21,560 bases of DNA from Tieghemiomyces parasiticus (Eukaryota > Kickxellomycota > Dimargaritomycetes > Dimargaritales > Dimargaritaceae), in assembly GCA_027575765.1 (NCBI GenBank), contig JANBPT010000824.1, positions 1-21,560 of the forward strand, in the 5' to 3' direction. The notes beneath the pieces are model-generated. The model was given only the letters and a program-made list of their open reading frames with translations, was not told the origin of the DNA and ran no database searches. This document shows, piece after piece, positions 1 to 9,890 of the stretch (its first letter is position 1; each line of letters starts with the position of its first letter). Made by a program: the position numbers and the translations under genes.

Positions 1-77
1 GGTCCTGGATTGGTTGGGCAGACAACCTGTTCTGAGCACCATGGGGCTTGGCTGGGGGGGATAATGGTGCTGTAAAA
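1..77 (+). repeat. Left copy of 77-bp inverted end repeat
   Basis: The first 77 bases are the exact reverse complement of the last 77 bases (21484-21560). Identity breaks at base 78, but a short gapped similarity continues for about a dozen bases (left 78-90 against right 21483-21471). The sequence contains a run of seven G and a short hairpin, GGTTG/CAACC. An identity of exactly 77 is a k-mer size used by common short-read assemblers, so this is probably a repeat node at which the contig was cut. It marks the edge of a dispersed repeat present in opposite orientations on both flanks. Confidence 0.9.
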
Positions 78-1409
78 AGGTGGCTTTAGGCTAGAGGTAA
101 CTGGCCATGGTAGGGCAAGGTAAGTAGGCACAACGATGAGTCAGGCATCTGAGATTAAGTGGTGGTTGGGGGGGGGGAGCCCTACTGAGCCCCCCTACCC
201 TCTCTGGTACATGCAATGGCATCTGCAAAATGGCTGGTCTGCTCAACCCACCCTTGCCTTGGTCCAAGGGCAGTAGAATGGTAGGCAATGGGCTACCAAT
301 TAATTCTGTGCCAGGGCCTTGACAGTCTAATCATGGCGGGCCTTCACTTAAGGCGCACTGCATTATACATCTATTTTACCTTTTACCTTTGGGTGCTGCT
401 GCCAATGCAGATTCAGTTTGTATGGAGAAGCCTGGTGGTCTAAATAGGATGGGGGAGCATAGATCCTACATTGGGGACCCTGAACCCTGGTCTCCCAATG
501 GTCAGGAAGGTGGCCTACACCATCCTTAATACTTTTAATCCGCCTCTGTTTTGGTGTTTAATGGCTGTGTATCTCTCAGTTGGTCAAATGGGATTCAGTC
601 CAGTCTTTACCAAGAGGCATCCTTTATTATACACCAGTAATGATTCCAGTGGGACAGCCTTGAGTCAACTACTGGTGTGAGCTGTGACTTTGAGAGATGT
701 AGTGTATACCTTCATATTCAATTTGATGAAGTATGCCCATGTCTTCCCATAAGGCTGAATACTAATGGTTGAGTTGGTAGAGGAATACTGGTAATATAGA
801 TGTATTTGAATGCTTTGGGTAAACCCTATGAGAAAATAGAAGATCTTATCTTGGCCTATTTGTGTTAGGGCAGACTTAAACTATTAAGCACACAATGGCT
901 TGTTGGGCTGGCCAGCTCAGACCCACATTCTTTATGAGGATAGAAATGCCACAGACACTTTGTTGGAATTCTACCATGACATTATTATCATATTGTTAGT
1001 GTGCTGATATTAGGCCAAAGTCTAATACCAAAATCAAAAGGCTATTCTTCTATCACAGAATTTGTGGTTCTGAAATAGTAGACTTGGACTTTACCTTGGG
1101 AAAATCTAATGTGGTGGTTCCCAATCACCACAATTAGTGCAAACAGGAATTCTCATTATATCGTCATTATGTAAGCAATTTTGTTTTAGTTTTATCTCAT
1201 GTTTTTCTTCCACTCAACAATTTCCTTCCAGCGTCACATATCCATATAATCTTTAGCATATATAAGACACAAGCTACTCATTCCAACATAGGAGGTTAGA
1301 GGGTTAACAATTAGCTTATCATGTTTAACTTTATCTTCTCCCCACTGCTGGTTATTGGACCACCGGTCATTTTAACACACTTTCAGCTGTACTGACAATC
1401 ACGGACTAG
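78..1409. other. Gene-free AT-richer left flank
   Basis: No convincing gene was found in this stretch. It is visibly richer in A and T than the gene-bearing part and has frequent stops in all frames. It holds a run of ten G at 168-177 and a possible decayed retroelement fragment (separate entry). The part next to 1410 is the 3' flank of the minus-strand RRP43 gene; I see no exact AATAAA on the minus strand there. Confidence 0.6.
520..690 (+). pseudogene. Possible decayed Ty1/copia-type reverse transcriptase fragment
   Basis: A short open stretch (ATG at 471, stop at 678-680) ends with a pattern resembling the copia reverse transcriptase segment just before the catalytic YVDD box: Trp, then YL, then MGF about 14 residues after the Trp, then LLY, a Ser/Asn/Asp/Gly-rich turn and QLLV. 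In intact elements YVDD follows at once; here a stop codon occurs instead and no YVDD can be read. Spacing between GF and LY is two residues longer than usual. The flanking frames are broken. This fits a degraded copy next to a repeat boundary, but the match is short and could be chance. Confidence 0.25.
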
Positions 1410-2773
1410 TTAATTCCCTGGCAGTGACTTGGCAGACGATTCGACCACCTCCCGTAGGAAGTGCATCCGTTTTGTAGTGGGTTGAAAGCAGGTCGCAAGG
1501 CAGGTCGACATAGCAAGTGGGGCCTTGCCATGGGCCCAAACGAGGCAGGCCTTCTGGTTCTCATCCAACACTATCGTAACTAGCGAATCAGCAATCTTCT
1601 CCTCTGTACTAGTGGGATCTGCTAGGAGAGGTCCTCTGGTGATACGGGCAAAATAGGTGACCAATGTGGCCGGCGGAGGCAGAAGTGGCAGAGGTTAGTA
1701 TTGAGGCATGGCGTAATTCACGCACACCAACTGTGCGTGGGCCAGTGACAGGGCATATGGGCATCATTACCACTAGTCGAGACAATAATTCAGATAACTT
1801 ACTCGGTAAAATATGCGAAGCTCGCGGCGTAAACCCTCCGCCGGATGAGGATGGGCTGGATAAGCTCTTTGGTGACGGTGACGATTGAGGTGTCAGTGTC
1901 AAATTGAGCCCGCGGAAGCTTGGTATAGAGGAGGGCCGTTTGGAGAGCCAGCAAGGCCGCGTCGAACACGTTGCCATCGTAGGCCAGCACAGTTACGTCA
2001 GCGTAGAGTGTCCAGACCGCCGCCTTTTCCTCGATACAGAGCTGTGTAAGGTCGAGGAGACCGCCCTCCCGCACAACCTGATCCAGCCGGTAGCTCAGAA
2101 CCTGAGCCAGCTCGCTGGGAGTGCCCGGGGAGAAGTCAGTGGAGGCAACGGGGCTCAGCTCGATGTTCGGCACTGGATAGCGCGGGAGTGGGGGAGTAGC
2201 GAAAGAAGAAGGTTATGGCCGATTGTTCGGGTGGTAATGCTAGCGTAGTCCAAGAGAGAGTACCAATCACGGGACGACAAGGGGGAAAGGCCGATGTAGG
2301 AAGCCCCAACGGGTCCGATTGTGCCGTATTCAGGACAGTCCGTGTGACCCCCGATAACTTACCAAAGTAGCCCCGGTCGGGGAAGTTGACATCGGGTTGG
2401 GCCACTTCACCCTTAATGCCACAGATCACCATGGTGCTACCCATACGGACCACCGCCGAACCGTATGCAGTGGTCACGGAATCTATGGTGGCATTACATG
2501 GGATATATGTACAGGGGGCGGAGTCACGGCTGGTTAAGAACGCTGGTGGGTATATACACCATTTTTCAATCGGCGTACTGCGTCTGGGGCTTGCGCTAAG
2601 CATAGCCGGGATGACTGCCACTTACTAATTTGTACGGAAGTGCCGCGGAAGTCACTGAAGTGGCGGGAATCGGGCCGGAGGTTGCGCGCGAAGAATCGGC
2701 GGTGATAGGCTGCCGGGGCGATCTTTTCGAAAGCATTGGCCGAGAGGACAATCGGAGGAGCGTTCTGGGCCAT
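1410..2773 (-). CDS. RRP43: Exosome complex ring subunit Rrp43 (EXOSC8 type)
   Basis: Spliced product of 287 residues, close to the family's usual 275-300. Exons on the minus strand are 2773-2626, 2482-2363, 2172-1803 and 1635-1410; introns are 143, 190 and 167 nt, all with GTAAGT donors and TAG or CAG acceptors, and the phases join cleanly (N50, V90, E213 span junctions). It is an RNase PH-fold protein: the N-terminal YHRRFFARNLRPDSR (residues 23-37) corresponds to the usual RPDGR motif with Ser for Gly. A GSAVVRMGSTMVICGIKGE segment (57-75), DRGYFVPNIELSP (85-97) and VWTLYADVTVLAYDGNVFDAA (142-162) follow. In eukaryotes Rrp43 is a structural, non-catalytic member of the six-subunit exosome ring in nucleus and cytoplasm, working in RNA 3' processing and decay. 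EXOSC8 similarity is stronger than to Rrp42 or Mtr3. The start is the first ATG in the open frame. Confidence 0.93.
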
Positions 2774-3805
2774 GGTGGGGTGGTTTGCAAATTAAATCGT
2801 CGAATGGCGAAGGATGGGATAATGACACGGATGCTACAAAAATAAAGGTGCCCGAAGTGGAAAGATTAAACGACGAATGCGAGGATTTCGCAGCCCACGC
2901 GGTACTATGCCCTAGCCGCTGGGGTTCATGAAAAAAATATCGGTGGCTGCAGTCTGGTTTATCTACGTAGCATGCAGGCCGTTGGTGTGAAGGCCTGCCC
3001 ACGTCCTAGAGTTAATTAGGCAGCCCATGCTGGCCACCACTCCTGCCAGTACTCTTTAGTTACTCACCGGGCGACTGCGTCCACAAAACACGCAGGTTGA
3101 CTGGGATGAGTCCTCCACCGCCTTGGAGGCCAGAACGAAAACTATACCCGCACCCCTGGCCAGAGCCTGCGACAACACTTGTAGTCCATATCTACGCGAA
3201 ACGATCCGGACTGTCGGGGCTTACGTATTAATGATGCTTGACCGTCCCGGACGGTTGGAAGAGCACGGCCCGCTTGGCGCTCGCCGCTGTGGCCAACAAT
3301 GGCTCTCCTTAGTCACCACTACCCTTTACGGCCTAACGCATACCAGCCCTTTGTTTCGGAATCCTGTATGGGCCGGGACCTTGAGGCTGGCCAAGGGAGG
3401 CTGCTTACCACACCCTGTTGGTCCACCCTCGCCGCGCTAACCAGGCCAATTAGGTCAAGTTTGCACAAAGAGTTGTGCGACCGAAAGGGGCATTCCTGCA
3501 GTTTGGTTATAGGCGATAAACAGACAAGCTGGCGTAGCGCCCACCATCGTCGTCGTCGATACGCTGAGTCCTTCACCTGTCGCCATTTTTTTTTCATATC
3601 CTACGGTCACCGTGCGTCGACCTGTGCTATTTATAAAGCCAGCCTCTTCTACCTCCTCCCTCGTGCCCCACTTTCTCGACCACTCTTTTGTATGCGCCCA
3701 TCGCCACCTGTTCAAAGCCCGCTCATTTATTGGCCTCCTTCTGGCCCTAACCTCACGCCATACCACTGCCCTGCATCGCTAACCCATGCACCTTTCCATT
3801 GAATC
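2774..3805. other. Divergent intergenic region between RRP43 and small secreted-protein gene
   Basis: About 1 kb between the RRP43 start (minus) and the next ATG (plus). Several medium open frames lie here (for example 3123-3440 and 3299-3802, plus), but none has recognisable sequence, some lack an ATG start and they overlap one another, so I call none. The right end contains a TATA box (3632-3637) and a C/T-rich leader of about 165 nt that belong to the downstream gene. No obvious TATA was seen for RRP43. Confidence 0.6.
3632..3637 (+). promoter_or_regulatory. TATA box of small secreted-protein gene
   Basis: TATAAA within a CTATTTATAAAG context, 174 bp upstream of the ATG at 3806. It is followed by a strongly pyrimidine-rich stretch (about 3641-3805), as expected for a fungal leader. 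Confidence 0.6.
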
Positions 3806-4150
3806 ATGCTGCCTAGACTCTCGGACCTTCTGCTACTGACCAGTGCGTGTGTGGCGGTCATGGCCGGCTCCAGCCAGTTCTCTGAGGGGGCCCAATGGAA
3901 CCCATACCCTGGAAGAGAGTCTGTTGAAACCGTGATCTATCCGGGAGACAGCTATAAAACTGCTGAGCGCTTGAAGAGAGCGTCTGTGCATATAGTGTCT
4001 GTTCCCAAGCATAGGAGACAACCGTCTGCTGGCAGTATGGTGCCAAATCATCGCCTAGTGGTCGACCCTCCCCCGCGCAGCTCCTCGCTACCTCAGTCGA
4101 ACCGCCTAGCCACGGTGGTCAACAAGGTCCTATACAATACCCCATACTGA
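3806..4150 (+). CDS. Small secreted protein with dibasic (Kex2-like) sites, family unknown
   Basis: A single-exon frame of 114 residues that I do not recognise. The N-terminus looks like a signal peptide: Met, one Arg at position 4, a hydrophobic core LLLLTSACVAVMA (8-20) and a likely cleavage after Ala20 with Val at -3. The mature part has no cysteine. It carries Lys-Arg at 57-58 and Arg-Arg at 70-71, which are candidate Kex2 processing sites, and a proline- and serine-rich stretch around 80-100. Support that it is a gene: a TATA box and C/T-rich leader upstream and an AATAAA 192 nt after the stop. It could be a cell-wall, effector-like or propeptide protein; no function is claimed. An unrecognised intron or second exon cannot be excluded. 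Confidence 0.55.
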   Translation: MLPRLSDLLLLTSACVAVMAGSSQFSEGAQWNPYPGRESVETVIYPGDSYKTAERLKRASVHIVSVPKHRRQPSAGSMVPNHRLVVDPPPRSSSLPQSNRLATVVNKVLYNTPY

Positions 4151-4827
4151 CATATCCTTTCGCCCAATGGCGCTTAGATAAATGCGAACGGCGTACTTGT
4201 GCATTCGCCATCTTCGTGAGGGTTTTCTGCAGAGTATAGCGTTAGGACCCACCCTCCGTAACGAATAGTAAACCTAATCGCACGCTCGCTATGGCCAGAT
4301 CCTGCGCGGAGCGATGCTCAAGAGGTATTGGTATTTCAATGAATAAAAGTGAAAATGTCTCTATACCAGGCCGTCCCCATCATAACCCCCCCCCCGGCTT
4401 GGCTCAGCCAAGGTTTGGGTAAGATCGAATAGCTACACTAGGCATGGCGTCCACGTATAGGCCCTGTCGACGAGGCCAGGGTTCGCCCTAACCAGCTGGG
4501 CACCCATGACGGGTGGCCGTCGGAATAGACGCGAGATGGTCAGTTAGACTGGCATCAGCTGATTAGGGCCAAGCCCGTCGTGGGTCTCCACAGCCAGCGG
4601 CCCTCTGCAGATGCATCTGCTCCCTGTCGGCCCTGTCACTCGGCGAAGCTCTTGGTCCACACGTCTGTTCTAATTTACCCATCCCCCCATCTCGTCACCG
4701 GCGCCTTGAATTTCCTCGCTCGAACCGACCTACACCCTTACTCAATATTTCAATTTCTCCGCCCGCTCGACCCATCTGCCCTGAACCTCACCTTCTGTCT
4801 CCTTCCCGACTAGACTTTGACCTCATC
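4151..4827. other. Intergenic region upstream of delta-COP with palindrome and pyrimidine-rich leader
   Basis: Contains the poly(A) signal of the upstream gene, a run of ten C (4386-4395) followed at once by a 7-bp perfect inverted repeat with a one-base centre (4398-4404 / 4406-4412), and from about 4660 to 4827 a C/T-rich stretch that probably forms the delta-COP promoter end and leader. No TATA box is evident and no gene is called. Confidence 0.6.
4342..4347 (+). terminator. Candidate polyadenylation signal of small secreted-protein gene
   Basis: AATAAA on the plus strand, 192 nt beyond the stop of the 114-residue frame. Position and orientation fit that gene. Confidence 0.45.
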
Positions 4828-7058
4828 ATGGTAAGTTCGTGGAGGGCTCATCAGGCATCTGCACCTTCCGTCTTCCCTATGAACAGGGGTTGGCGGCCAT
4901 AGGCGATACCCCCCCGATCGCCACCGCTCCCCATAACTGCCCACTCACTGCCTATCCTCCGACCGACCCCCCTCCATCACCACCCTCATCGCAGGTTGTC
5001 CTGGCCGCCGCACTGTGCACCAAGGCGGGTAAACCGCTGGTCTCCCGGCAGTTCGTCGAGATGCCGCGGTCGCGCATCGAAGGCCTGCTCACGTCATTCC
5101 CGAAATTGATGCCGGCGGGCCAACAGCACACTACCATCGACACGGAGACCATCCGCTATGTCTACCAGCCCATGGACACCCTCTACATGGTGCTTATTAC
5201 AAACCGGCAGTCCAATATCGTGCAAGACATCGACACCCTACACCTCTTCGCCCGGGCCGCCACTGACGTGTGCGGTGGTGGTAGCCTTCACGAGTTTGCC
5301 GTGCTGGAACACTGCTTCGAACTGTTGTGTGTGTTTGACGAGATTGTCAACCTTGGACTGCGAGAGAATGTGAACCTGGCCCAACTCAAGACTATCATGG
5401 AGATGGAGAGTCAGGAGGAGAAGATTCAAGAGGCCATCTCGAAGGTAAGCCCTCCCCCGGCAAGGATACGTCAGGATGGCTAGGTACATCTATGCTTAAT
5501 ATCGCTTCGCTGTGAAAACTAACCCCACCATCCCCTGGCATCGAACGCTCCCACCTTGCAGAACAAAGAAAAGGAAGCCAAGGAGGAGCTCAAGCGCCGG
5601 GCTAAGCAGTTCGAACAGCAGCGCAAGGAGGCCAGTCGCCGGGGGACCGGCAGTGGTTCCGGTAGCGGCTCGTTCAAAAGTTCACTGGGCTCCTTCACCA
5701 ACAGCGTCAAGAACGCCTACTCGCCGGTCGAGCCCACCATTTCTACCTTCGACAATGATGCCGTCCAGGCCTCCCTCAAGCCTTCGTAAGTACATCCCTC
5801 GGGTAATACATATATATATATATGTAGTGTGGAGTAGTAGCTATATCTACTAGTAAGGAGTTTCCCCACTGCCCAGTTGCGCAGGTAATAGGACCTCCGT
5901 TTCTTTAACGCAACGCCCTACCCTACCATCCCGATTCCCGCTTTTCCCCATACTCGGTGCCCCCCGTCGTTTACCTGTCAGTTCGTCCAAGCCTGCCCTG
6001 CAGGGCCGCGGCATGAAACTCGGAGGCAAGAAGGACCGATCGGCGTCAACCCTGTTCGGCCAGGACACTGAGCTCGCCCAGGAACTCGACACTAAGTTGA
6101 ACCTAGAGGCGGAGACCTCCCAGCCCGATGTGTATCGCGAAGACGTTCATATCGAAGTGGAGGAACGGATCTCCGCCGTAGTTAACCGTGACGGTGGGGT
6201 AGAAGCCCTGGAAGTCAAGGGTGAACTGACTCTCGTGGTGGCTGACGAGGACAAGGGGCAGCTGCAACTCCGGATCGATCTGGGCGACGAAAGCAACATG
6301 CAAATCAAGGTAAGTCCCGGGACCCTCCAGCACAGGCGGGCCCTGCGGGGAGATCAAAGTGGGAGTAAAGGCGGCCGGGTCGGGCCCCAGTTGGGTAATT
6401 TTCCACGGGTGGCACCTCCTAAAGACATATTTCCTCCTCAATCACCACCGCTAATGGACCATATCGGACCCCGGTACCTACGTCGACTACGCTACAGACC
6501 CACCCACATATCGACAAGAAGCGCTTCCAGGGCGAGCATGTGCTGGCCCTCAAGGACGCGAGCCGCAGCTTCCCAGTCAACCAGCCCGTTGGCCTTTTCA
6601 AATGGCGCTTCGTGTCTCAGGATGACGCCAGTCTACCGCTGTCTATCAACTGCTGGCCGACGGTCTTGGGCGACGGGCGGACCGAAGTGAACATTGAGTA
6701 CGAGCTGGAGTCGGAGGACCTGGAGCTGAAGGGCGTGACCATCAGCATTCCACTCCCTGCAGACGGGCCCGCCCGCCCGGTCATTGGCAACGTCGACGGC
6801 GACTACACCATTAACACGCGGACGCAGACACTCGAGTGGCAGTTCCCCATCATTGATCGCAGCAACAAATCCGGGTCTCTTGAGTTCACTCTTGAGACTG
6901 ACGATATCGAAGGGTTCTTCCCCGTCAGCGTGGCCTTCGTCGCTCACATGCCCTTCTGCGACGTCAGCATCACCGAGGCTCTGCGTCAGTCCTCCGGGGA
7001 ACCCGTCGTGTTCTCGAAGGCCGTCACATTGGTCACTGATGACTACCGCATCGTGTAA
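4828..7058 (+). CDS. RET2: Coatomer (COPI) delta subunit
   Basis: Five exons: 4828-4830, 4995-5444, 5562-5785, 5982-6309 and 6498-7058, giving 521 residues (animal delta-COP is about 511). Introns are 164, 117, 196 and 188 nt with GTAAGT donors except GTAAGC in intron 2. Exon 1 codes only the initiator Met; joining restores the conserved MVVLAAALCTKAGKPLVSRQ start. An N-terminal longin domain covers about residues 1-130, including KQ/QQHT..RYVYQP.MYMVLIT-type core and the ENVNLAQ helix. A charged Lys/Glu-rich coil and a Ser/Gly linker (about 152-230) follow, then a C-terminal mu-homology domain (about 275-521) with FPVNQPVGLFKWRF, INCWP and NKSGSLEF motifs. The protein is a cytosolic coat subunit for Golgi-to-ER retrograde vesicles. 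All phases close and the stop is in place, so the gene looks intact. It is convergent with the next gene. Confidence 0.95.
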
Positions 7059-7394
7059 AAGTTTCCCTAGTTCCGATCCCTCTTCGCGTCGCGGCGGAAG
7101 CGTTCTACCCTTGTAGAGGTGATTGATTCCACTTTGGCCTCCCCCCGTCCCCTCCCCCCTCTACACCTCACCATCTTGCCGATGACCGCCTCCCTCGACA
7201 TCATCGTTTATCCTTTCCCCCGACGTTGGTTTTGTCAGGCCTTTCCTACCCTCCATTTATATCGCCTCGTTACACTACGACCTGGTTCGTATTTTCAGCG
7301 AATATTCATTTTTTTTCAAGTTTCGCTTGTCAACACGAAAACTACATGTAAAACGAACTAGGCGGTTAATTAGAGTCCGGCCAGAATTGCAGGC
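7059..7394. other. Convergent 3' spacer
   Basis: 336 bp between the stop of delta-COP (plus) and the stop of the 618-residue protein gene (minus). C/T-rich in its first half and T-rich near 7305-7320. No exact AATAAA is seen on either strand and no gene is called. Confidence 0.6.
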
Positions 7395-9529
7395 TTAAGC
7401 GGATGAGGTGGACTCGTCTATGGATAGGCGCCAAAGACGACTGGCCAGGAAGTGAAAGGGCCACTCAGTGTCGTCACCTTTGAAAATTGGTTCTGATCGC
7501 ACCTGCCACGTCTCAAGGAAATCCAGATGGCTGGTCAGGAAAGGTCTAGGAAGGACTTGCAGTAGCTGTGCCAGACCTTGCGACCATAGCAACCGAATGG
7601 CTCGCGGGGCGTGTTCGGGCCGCTCCAAGTCAACGGCCTGCTCGCCGCCAACTTCCTCTACTGGTACCGAGGAAACGGGGAGGGTCGCGGGCCGGGGTGC
7701 CAGCGGTGACCAGCCCACGTCTCGGAGGATCTCTCCTATCTGGACCCAGCCGTGAAGATAGACAGGATAGGGCGGGTCGACATCCATAAAGGACGTACCC
7801 GACTCGTCCGTATCTTTAGGGTGGGCCTCGGACATCATTGCGCTAAGCACGAAAAGCGTGGTGACCAGCAGGCCATGGTCGACTATTGGAGCCCGCGACG
7901 GCTGCTCATCCTCGGTCAGATCGACGATGAACCCGGTCAGGTGTCGGAAAACCGCCGTCGCCAGGTGGACAGTGGCCTCTCCAGAACCGACAGGTCTAGC
8001 CATCTGGCCGTCCTTAATGAAAAGAAGGGCAAGGCCTAGCACCGTACGTAGCTGGTAGCGCGGTACGGGCACCGCAAGGTAGTCCCGGAGGGCCCGCATC
8101 AGGTCTCCAGGATCACTGTGGGACGGTAAAAGGGCAGCCAGCCGGGTGGTATGGCCGGCTATGGCCTGTCGCAGTACCAATGCCAAAGGATTGGCGGTCG
8201 GTGATCTATGTCGACCGGGCCACAGGACGGCAAGATGGCGTAGAAGCAGCCGATGACAAGTTTCGACCATCTCGGTCGAAACCACTTGGAATAGGAGGCT
8301 GTGGGTAGTGGTGGGTAGACGGAGAGTAGTCGCCAGCTACATGGCGGGATACAGAGGGAAAATTAAGCAAGGGATGAGCACTCTGCAGTGTTAGTGAACC
8401 CCACTTGAAGTATATGGGATCATTGCTTTTAAAAGCGTAGGGAAGGCAAGAAGACGAGTGAGCTGCTAACATATTACTTACTTCCGGTGATTTGGTGAGT
8501 GATGGTGGACACATCACTGTGACATAATCGCGCACCACCTCGAGCACGTAGGGGTATTCAGCGGTGTGTAGGGCTAGCAAGTGGCCCAGGACCCGTCCTC
8601 GATCTGTATTTGCCAACTGTCGAACAAGGAGCTCAACGTATTCCGCGGCAGCTGTAGCAGGCCTAGCCGTCTGCTGTTGGCTGCCCTGAAGTATGGTAAT
8701 GGCACGCTCAACGTCGTTGTCCGCGTTAGTCTTGGTCGGCGTTGCGACTGGGTCTGCTGGTAGGGCTCGCAGGACGCGGTCCATCTGCTGGACGGTGCGG
8801 TAGATTACAAGGTCAAGGTATCCGTACTTATTTCTGATCTAGAGGTGGCCGAGGCAAGGCAGTGACAATAGGCAAACCGCGAATGGGGAAATATACCACG
8901 TTAGGACACGTTTGGCCCAGTCTGTCAATTGGGTCGGTCCGTGACGAAGAAGGTAATCCTACCCTACTTACCAAGTGAACAGCCTTCTGCAAGCATGCAA
9001 GGCCGTCAGGAAGTACGACCAAGAGCTCATGCACACGGCACTCGCACGTTTTCTTCGCTGGGGTCGAGCCATCAATCGGTACCGGCACAAGCAGCCAGCG
9101 CAATAGGAATCTAGTCACCGCTGGCCGGGTCCGCGGGTCGAGCAGGTGGGTCAGCATCAAGTCTCCAAGGGCGCGGCGAAAGGCCGGCCGGTCAAGGTGG
9201 GGGGTCAAGTCCCATAGCGTGTCCATGACTTCACTGAAGGCCATGGGGTGGACAGGCGTGGCGAAGCGGTTGGTGAGTTCGGTGAGCACTGTGGAGAGGT
9301 GGGCGGCCTCCAGACCAGCCAGTGGGCCTTGGTGGGTGCCGTGCGTAGACGCGGCGGCGACCAACAACAGGAGTAGCTCCTGGCTGTAGTTGGTCGGGCC
9401 GGCCGAACCGAGCAACGTCGATTCTGGGCCATTGGTCATGCGTGCTAGATGGGTCAGGGAGGTGGGTACGTATACCTGGCCGCTCTCGATACGGTCAAGC
9501 AGGTCGGACACGAGTGCTTTGGCCACCAT
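7395..9529 (-). CDS. Hypothetical helical-repeat-like protein, 618 residues
   Basis: I do not recognise the family. Three exons on the minus strand (9529-8972, 8838-8482, 8336-7395) join in phase 0 at both junctions; introns of 133 and 145 nt have GTAAGT donors and TAG acceptors, which supports a real gene. The second acceptor (8338-8337) is chosen because the frame is open and protein-like right after it, beginning LATTLRLPTTTHSLLFQVV. The product is rich in Leu, Ala and Thr with many amphipathic helical stretches and few Gly or Cys, resembling HEAT/ARM-type scaffolds; there is no signal peptide or clear membrane segment. An acidic patch (DTDESGTSFMDVDPP) lies in the last third, and the C-terminus is WPFHFLASRLWRL followed by a Ser-rich tail. 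The ATG at 9529 is the first in the open frame, but that frame continues upstream without ATG for about 20 codons, so a further 5' exon is possible. Confidence 0.75.
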
Positions 9530-9682
9530 AGCGCGAAAAAATGAGTCGCAATTCGAAGCGCTGTTGGGTACTGAGAATTCGGAGGCATCACGCTAGCCAT
9601 GAGAAACGGGGACAGCGGTAACGTCGGTAGAGTAGGCGAATGGGGTGTTCGCCACACATGTCGCCCATGGTCTCAACTTGAA

Positions 9683-9687
9683 CCAAT
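9683..9687 (+). promoter_or_regulatory. CCAAT box
   Basis: CCAAT, 9 bp before the TATAAATA element and about 204 bp upstream of the RPAP1 ATG. In eukaryotes such boxes bind the HAP/NF-Y complex; binding here is inference. Confidence 0.4.
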
Positions 9688-9695
9688 GGTACCCC

Positions 9696-9703
9696 TATAA
9701 ATA
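9696..9703 (+). promoter_or_regulatory. TATA box of RPAP1
   Basis: TATAAATA, 195 bp upstream of the RPAP1 start codon, directly after the CCAAT box. Confidence 0.5.
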
Positions 9704-9890
9704 AAACGCCCGTGGCCTGGCCAGTGGGAGCTTGGCCACAAGAAGTAGAGCAGCTGGACGTGCTGACAAACTGGTCAAGAACCTCCTATATACCTTTCCT
9801 TGTACACTTAATGTTCCTCCGATGCTAACCACTGCCATCCGAGGCCTCTTATTATAGCACTCCACTCCACGTCATCCTTTCCTTCTAACG

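Larger units (their letters stand above)
9530..9890. promoter_or_regulatory. Divergent promoter region between the 618-residue protein gene and RPAP1
   Basis: 361 bp between two divergent start codons. It holds a CCAAT box (9683-9687) and a TATA-like TATAAATA (9696-9703), both in plus orientation and placed for RPAP1, then a C/T-rich leader close to the ATG at 9891. No matching TATA element is evident for the minus-strand gene. Confidence 0.55.

Noticed and set aside
3123..3802. Two overlapping plus-strand frames of 105 and 167 codons
   Set aside because: Composition is erratic, no domain is seen, one lacks an ATG start, and the TATA box and leader of the next gene lie inside the second.
4460..4505. 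tRNA-like TPsiC-loop-like GGGTTCGCCC
   Set aside because: The neighbouring sequence does not fold into D and anticodon arms or an acceptor stem.
5809..5824. (TA)n tract
   Set aside because: A short simple repeat within delta-COP intron 3; nothing suggests a function.
8206..8338. Continuation of exon 2 frame of the 618-residue gene to 8206 without splicing
   Set aside because: It ends in a Ser/Pro-rich, non-protein-like stretch, whereas splicing 8481-8337 joins two open frames in phase with consensus sites.
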